Positions 4,572-5,276 of a stretch of 5,276 nt of DNA are shown here, piece by piece (the first letter of the stretch is position 1; each line of letters starts with the position of its first letter). The stretch is from an uncultured Clostridia bacterium (lineage in GTDB: Bacteria > Bacillota_A > Clostridia > UMGS1840 > HGM11507), in NCBI GenBank assembly GCA_934403665.1, contig CAKRUL010000121.1:1-5276 (forward strand), in the 5' to 3' direction. The notes below the pieces were generated by a model that had not been told where the DNA came from, did not search any database, and was given only the letters and a program-made list of their open reading frames with translations. A program made the translations under genes and the position numbers.

Positions 4572-4957
4572 AAAAGAAACCCCTTTCTAAAATGAATATA
4601 AAGATTGTTACAAGTGGTTAGACAGCGCCGCAAAGGAAAAAGTTCCCTTTGTTTTGTCTTTTTTGTTGTCGCGACGTAAAGAATAAGGGAGGAATCAAAA
4701 AAACAAACGGAACGGATTCATCTCTCAAAAAAACAGATTAAAAGAAGCTGTTTTCTTGGAACATTTTAGCATCAAATGCTCGGTTCCGTCAACGAGTATT
4801 TCAAACAGTTGCAAAGCAGGAGCAACAGCGGCAGCATATTGTGTCAGCAAAAATGTCATATCTCACAGGATTGCCAAATAGGATGGAAAGGGGAGGAATA
4901 TTCCAAAAAATTGTCACATATGGATTGATTCTTGAAGATTTTATCAGCAAAATGACG
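4572..4957. other. Intergenic region between divergent exported-protein genes
   Basis: The gap from 4572 to 5042 is about 470 bp and carries no convincing gene; the reading frames in it lack ribosome binding sites and cross the promoter of the next gene. It contains the leader of the SLH gene, a CAAAGG/CCTTTG hairpin with a T-rich tail (about 4632-4670), an 11-bp direct repeat TCAAAAAAACA at 4695-4705 and 4725-4735, and a compound hairpin at 4758-4787. I found no strong promoter for the SLH gene; TTGCGG followed after 17 nt by TAACAA on the minus strand is only a weak candidate. Confidence 0.45.
4758..4787. other. Two-tier inverted repeat
   Basis: An outer stem GGAAC (4758-4762) and GTTCC (4783-4787) encloses an inner stem AGCAT (4768-4772) and ATGCT (4776-4780) with loop CAA. 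The arms are separated by asymmetric bulges (5 and 2 nt). There is no T-run on either side, so it is not a terminator; it could be an operator or an RNA structure in the SLH gene leader. Confidence 0.4.
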
Positions 4958-4965
4958 AGAAAGTC

Positions 4966-4994
4966 TTGCACAAATTTTTGATGTATGGTAAAAT
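4966..4994 (+). promoter_or_regulatory. Promoter of the downstream exported-protein gene
   Basis: TTGCAC (4966-4971) and TAAAAT (4989-4994) are 17 nt apart, with TG at 4986-4987 giving an extended -10. The transcript would start near 5001, about 40 nt before the ATG at 5043. Confidence 0.75.
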
Positions 4995-5019
4995 AACTTC
5001 AACACAGATTTTGATGTAT
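4976..5019 (+). repeat. 11-bp direct repeat across a promoter
   Basis: TTTTGATGTAT occurs at 4976-4986, inside the promoter spacer, and again at 5009-5019, just past the expected transcript start. The 33-bp distance is about three helical turns, which places both copies on the same face of the DNA. This layout fits a regulator binding two sites. Confidence 0.6.
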
Positions 5020-5042
5020 ATAATAAGAAAAGGTGGTTTGTT

Positions 5043-5276
5043 ATGAAAAAGACAATAGTGTCAATCGTTATGGTGTTTGCTCTGATACTTTCCTTTATGC
5101 CTAGTATGGCGGCAGACAGTGTATCCATTGATATGGATATGTTTCAGTCCATGTTTACGAATCTTGGAAACAATTTGAATGCCTTGTCTGCAGATGAAAG
5201 GGCTGATGTTTTCACAATCGGCAAAAATTATCTGACAACGGAAATGGGCATTGATACTGTGAAAAAAGTGCTCAAC
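5043..5276 (+). CDS. Exported protein of unknown function, 3' end outside the window
   Basis: The first 78 residues are visible and no stop occurs before the end of the window. Residues 1-23 form a signal peptide: KK, a hydrophobic core (IVSIVMVFALILSF), and likely cleavage after SMA. The mature part begins ADSVSIDMDMFQSMF and looks helical and polar (NNLNALSADERADVF). I do not recognise the family. The ATG is supported by AAAGGTGG (5029-5036) with 6 nt spacing and by the promoter at 4966-4994. It diverges from the SLH protein gene, so it may also be a surface protein, but that rests only on the signal peptide and the neighbour. Confidence 0.85.
   Translation, partial: MKKTIVSIVMVFALILSFMPSMAADSVSIDMDMFQSMFTNLGNNLNALSADERADVFTIGKNYLTTEMGIDTVKKVLN

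Noticed and set aside
4632..4670. CAAAGG/CCTTTG hairpin followed by a T-rich stretch, like a plus-strand terminator
   Set aside because: No plus-strand gene lies upstream within reach, the stem is only 6 bp, and the T-tract is interrupted.
4856..5128. Minus-strand 90-aa reading frame
   Set aside because: It runs antisense through the promoter, ribosome binding site and signal peptide of the gene at 5043 and has no ribosome binding site.

Overview
The window looks like a piece of a Gram-positive Clostridia genome, plausibly of the Oscillospiraceae/Ruminococcaceae type. The evidence is sigma-A-like promoters with purine-rich Shine-Dalgarno sites, clostridial-style short Xre regulators, a six-cysteine mini-protein opening MIIDVTG (a type I associate with gut Clostridia), and a large exported protein with C-terminal S-layer homology (SLH) segments. 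There is no rRNA, tRNA, CRISPR array, transposase or integrase in the window. The organism assignment is inference.

Left part (1 to about 1500) is an AT-rich accessory patch. It holds three different small Xre/Cro-CI-type DNA-binding proteins, all on the minus strand (147-350, 639-875, 1187-1483). The first two sit in cassette-like units of almost equal period. Each has a 73-bp repeat on its left (25-97 and 522-594, offset 497) and the 5' end of the Cys-rich gene, pointing away, on its right (493-528 and 988-1023, offset 495, 35 of 36 bases identical). The regulators inside the two units are not alike. The first Cys-rich copy is cut after 12 codons and fused to the repeat; the second is intact (988-1200). 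The intact gene has an extended -10 promoter that overlaps the promoter of the second regulator. Its 3' end runs through the intrinsic terminator of the third regulator.

Middle part (1484-2250): the third regulator diverges from a 182-aa protein (1639-2187). I read this protein as a divergent SLOG/DUF1273-like Rossmann protein that keeps the C-terminal RMVDRSD motif but has lost the usual glycine-rich ligand motifs. It has a near-consensus promoter and its own terminator.

Right part (2400-5276) looks like ordinary, more GC-balanced chromosome concerned with the cell surface. A 682-aa exported YcdB/YcdC-like protein with SLH segments lies on the minus strand (2523-4571) with a strong terminator at 2398-2440. 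After a 470-bp gap, a second exported protein starts on the plus strand (5043) under a good promoter and runs off the window.

The left and middle parts could form one small regulatory or stress module (Xre regulators, Cys-rich mini-protein, SLOG-like protein). The layout supports this but the function is unproven. The cassette arrangement of regulators around a duplicated gene start is the most interesting thing in the window.
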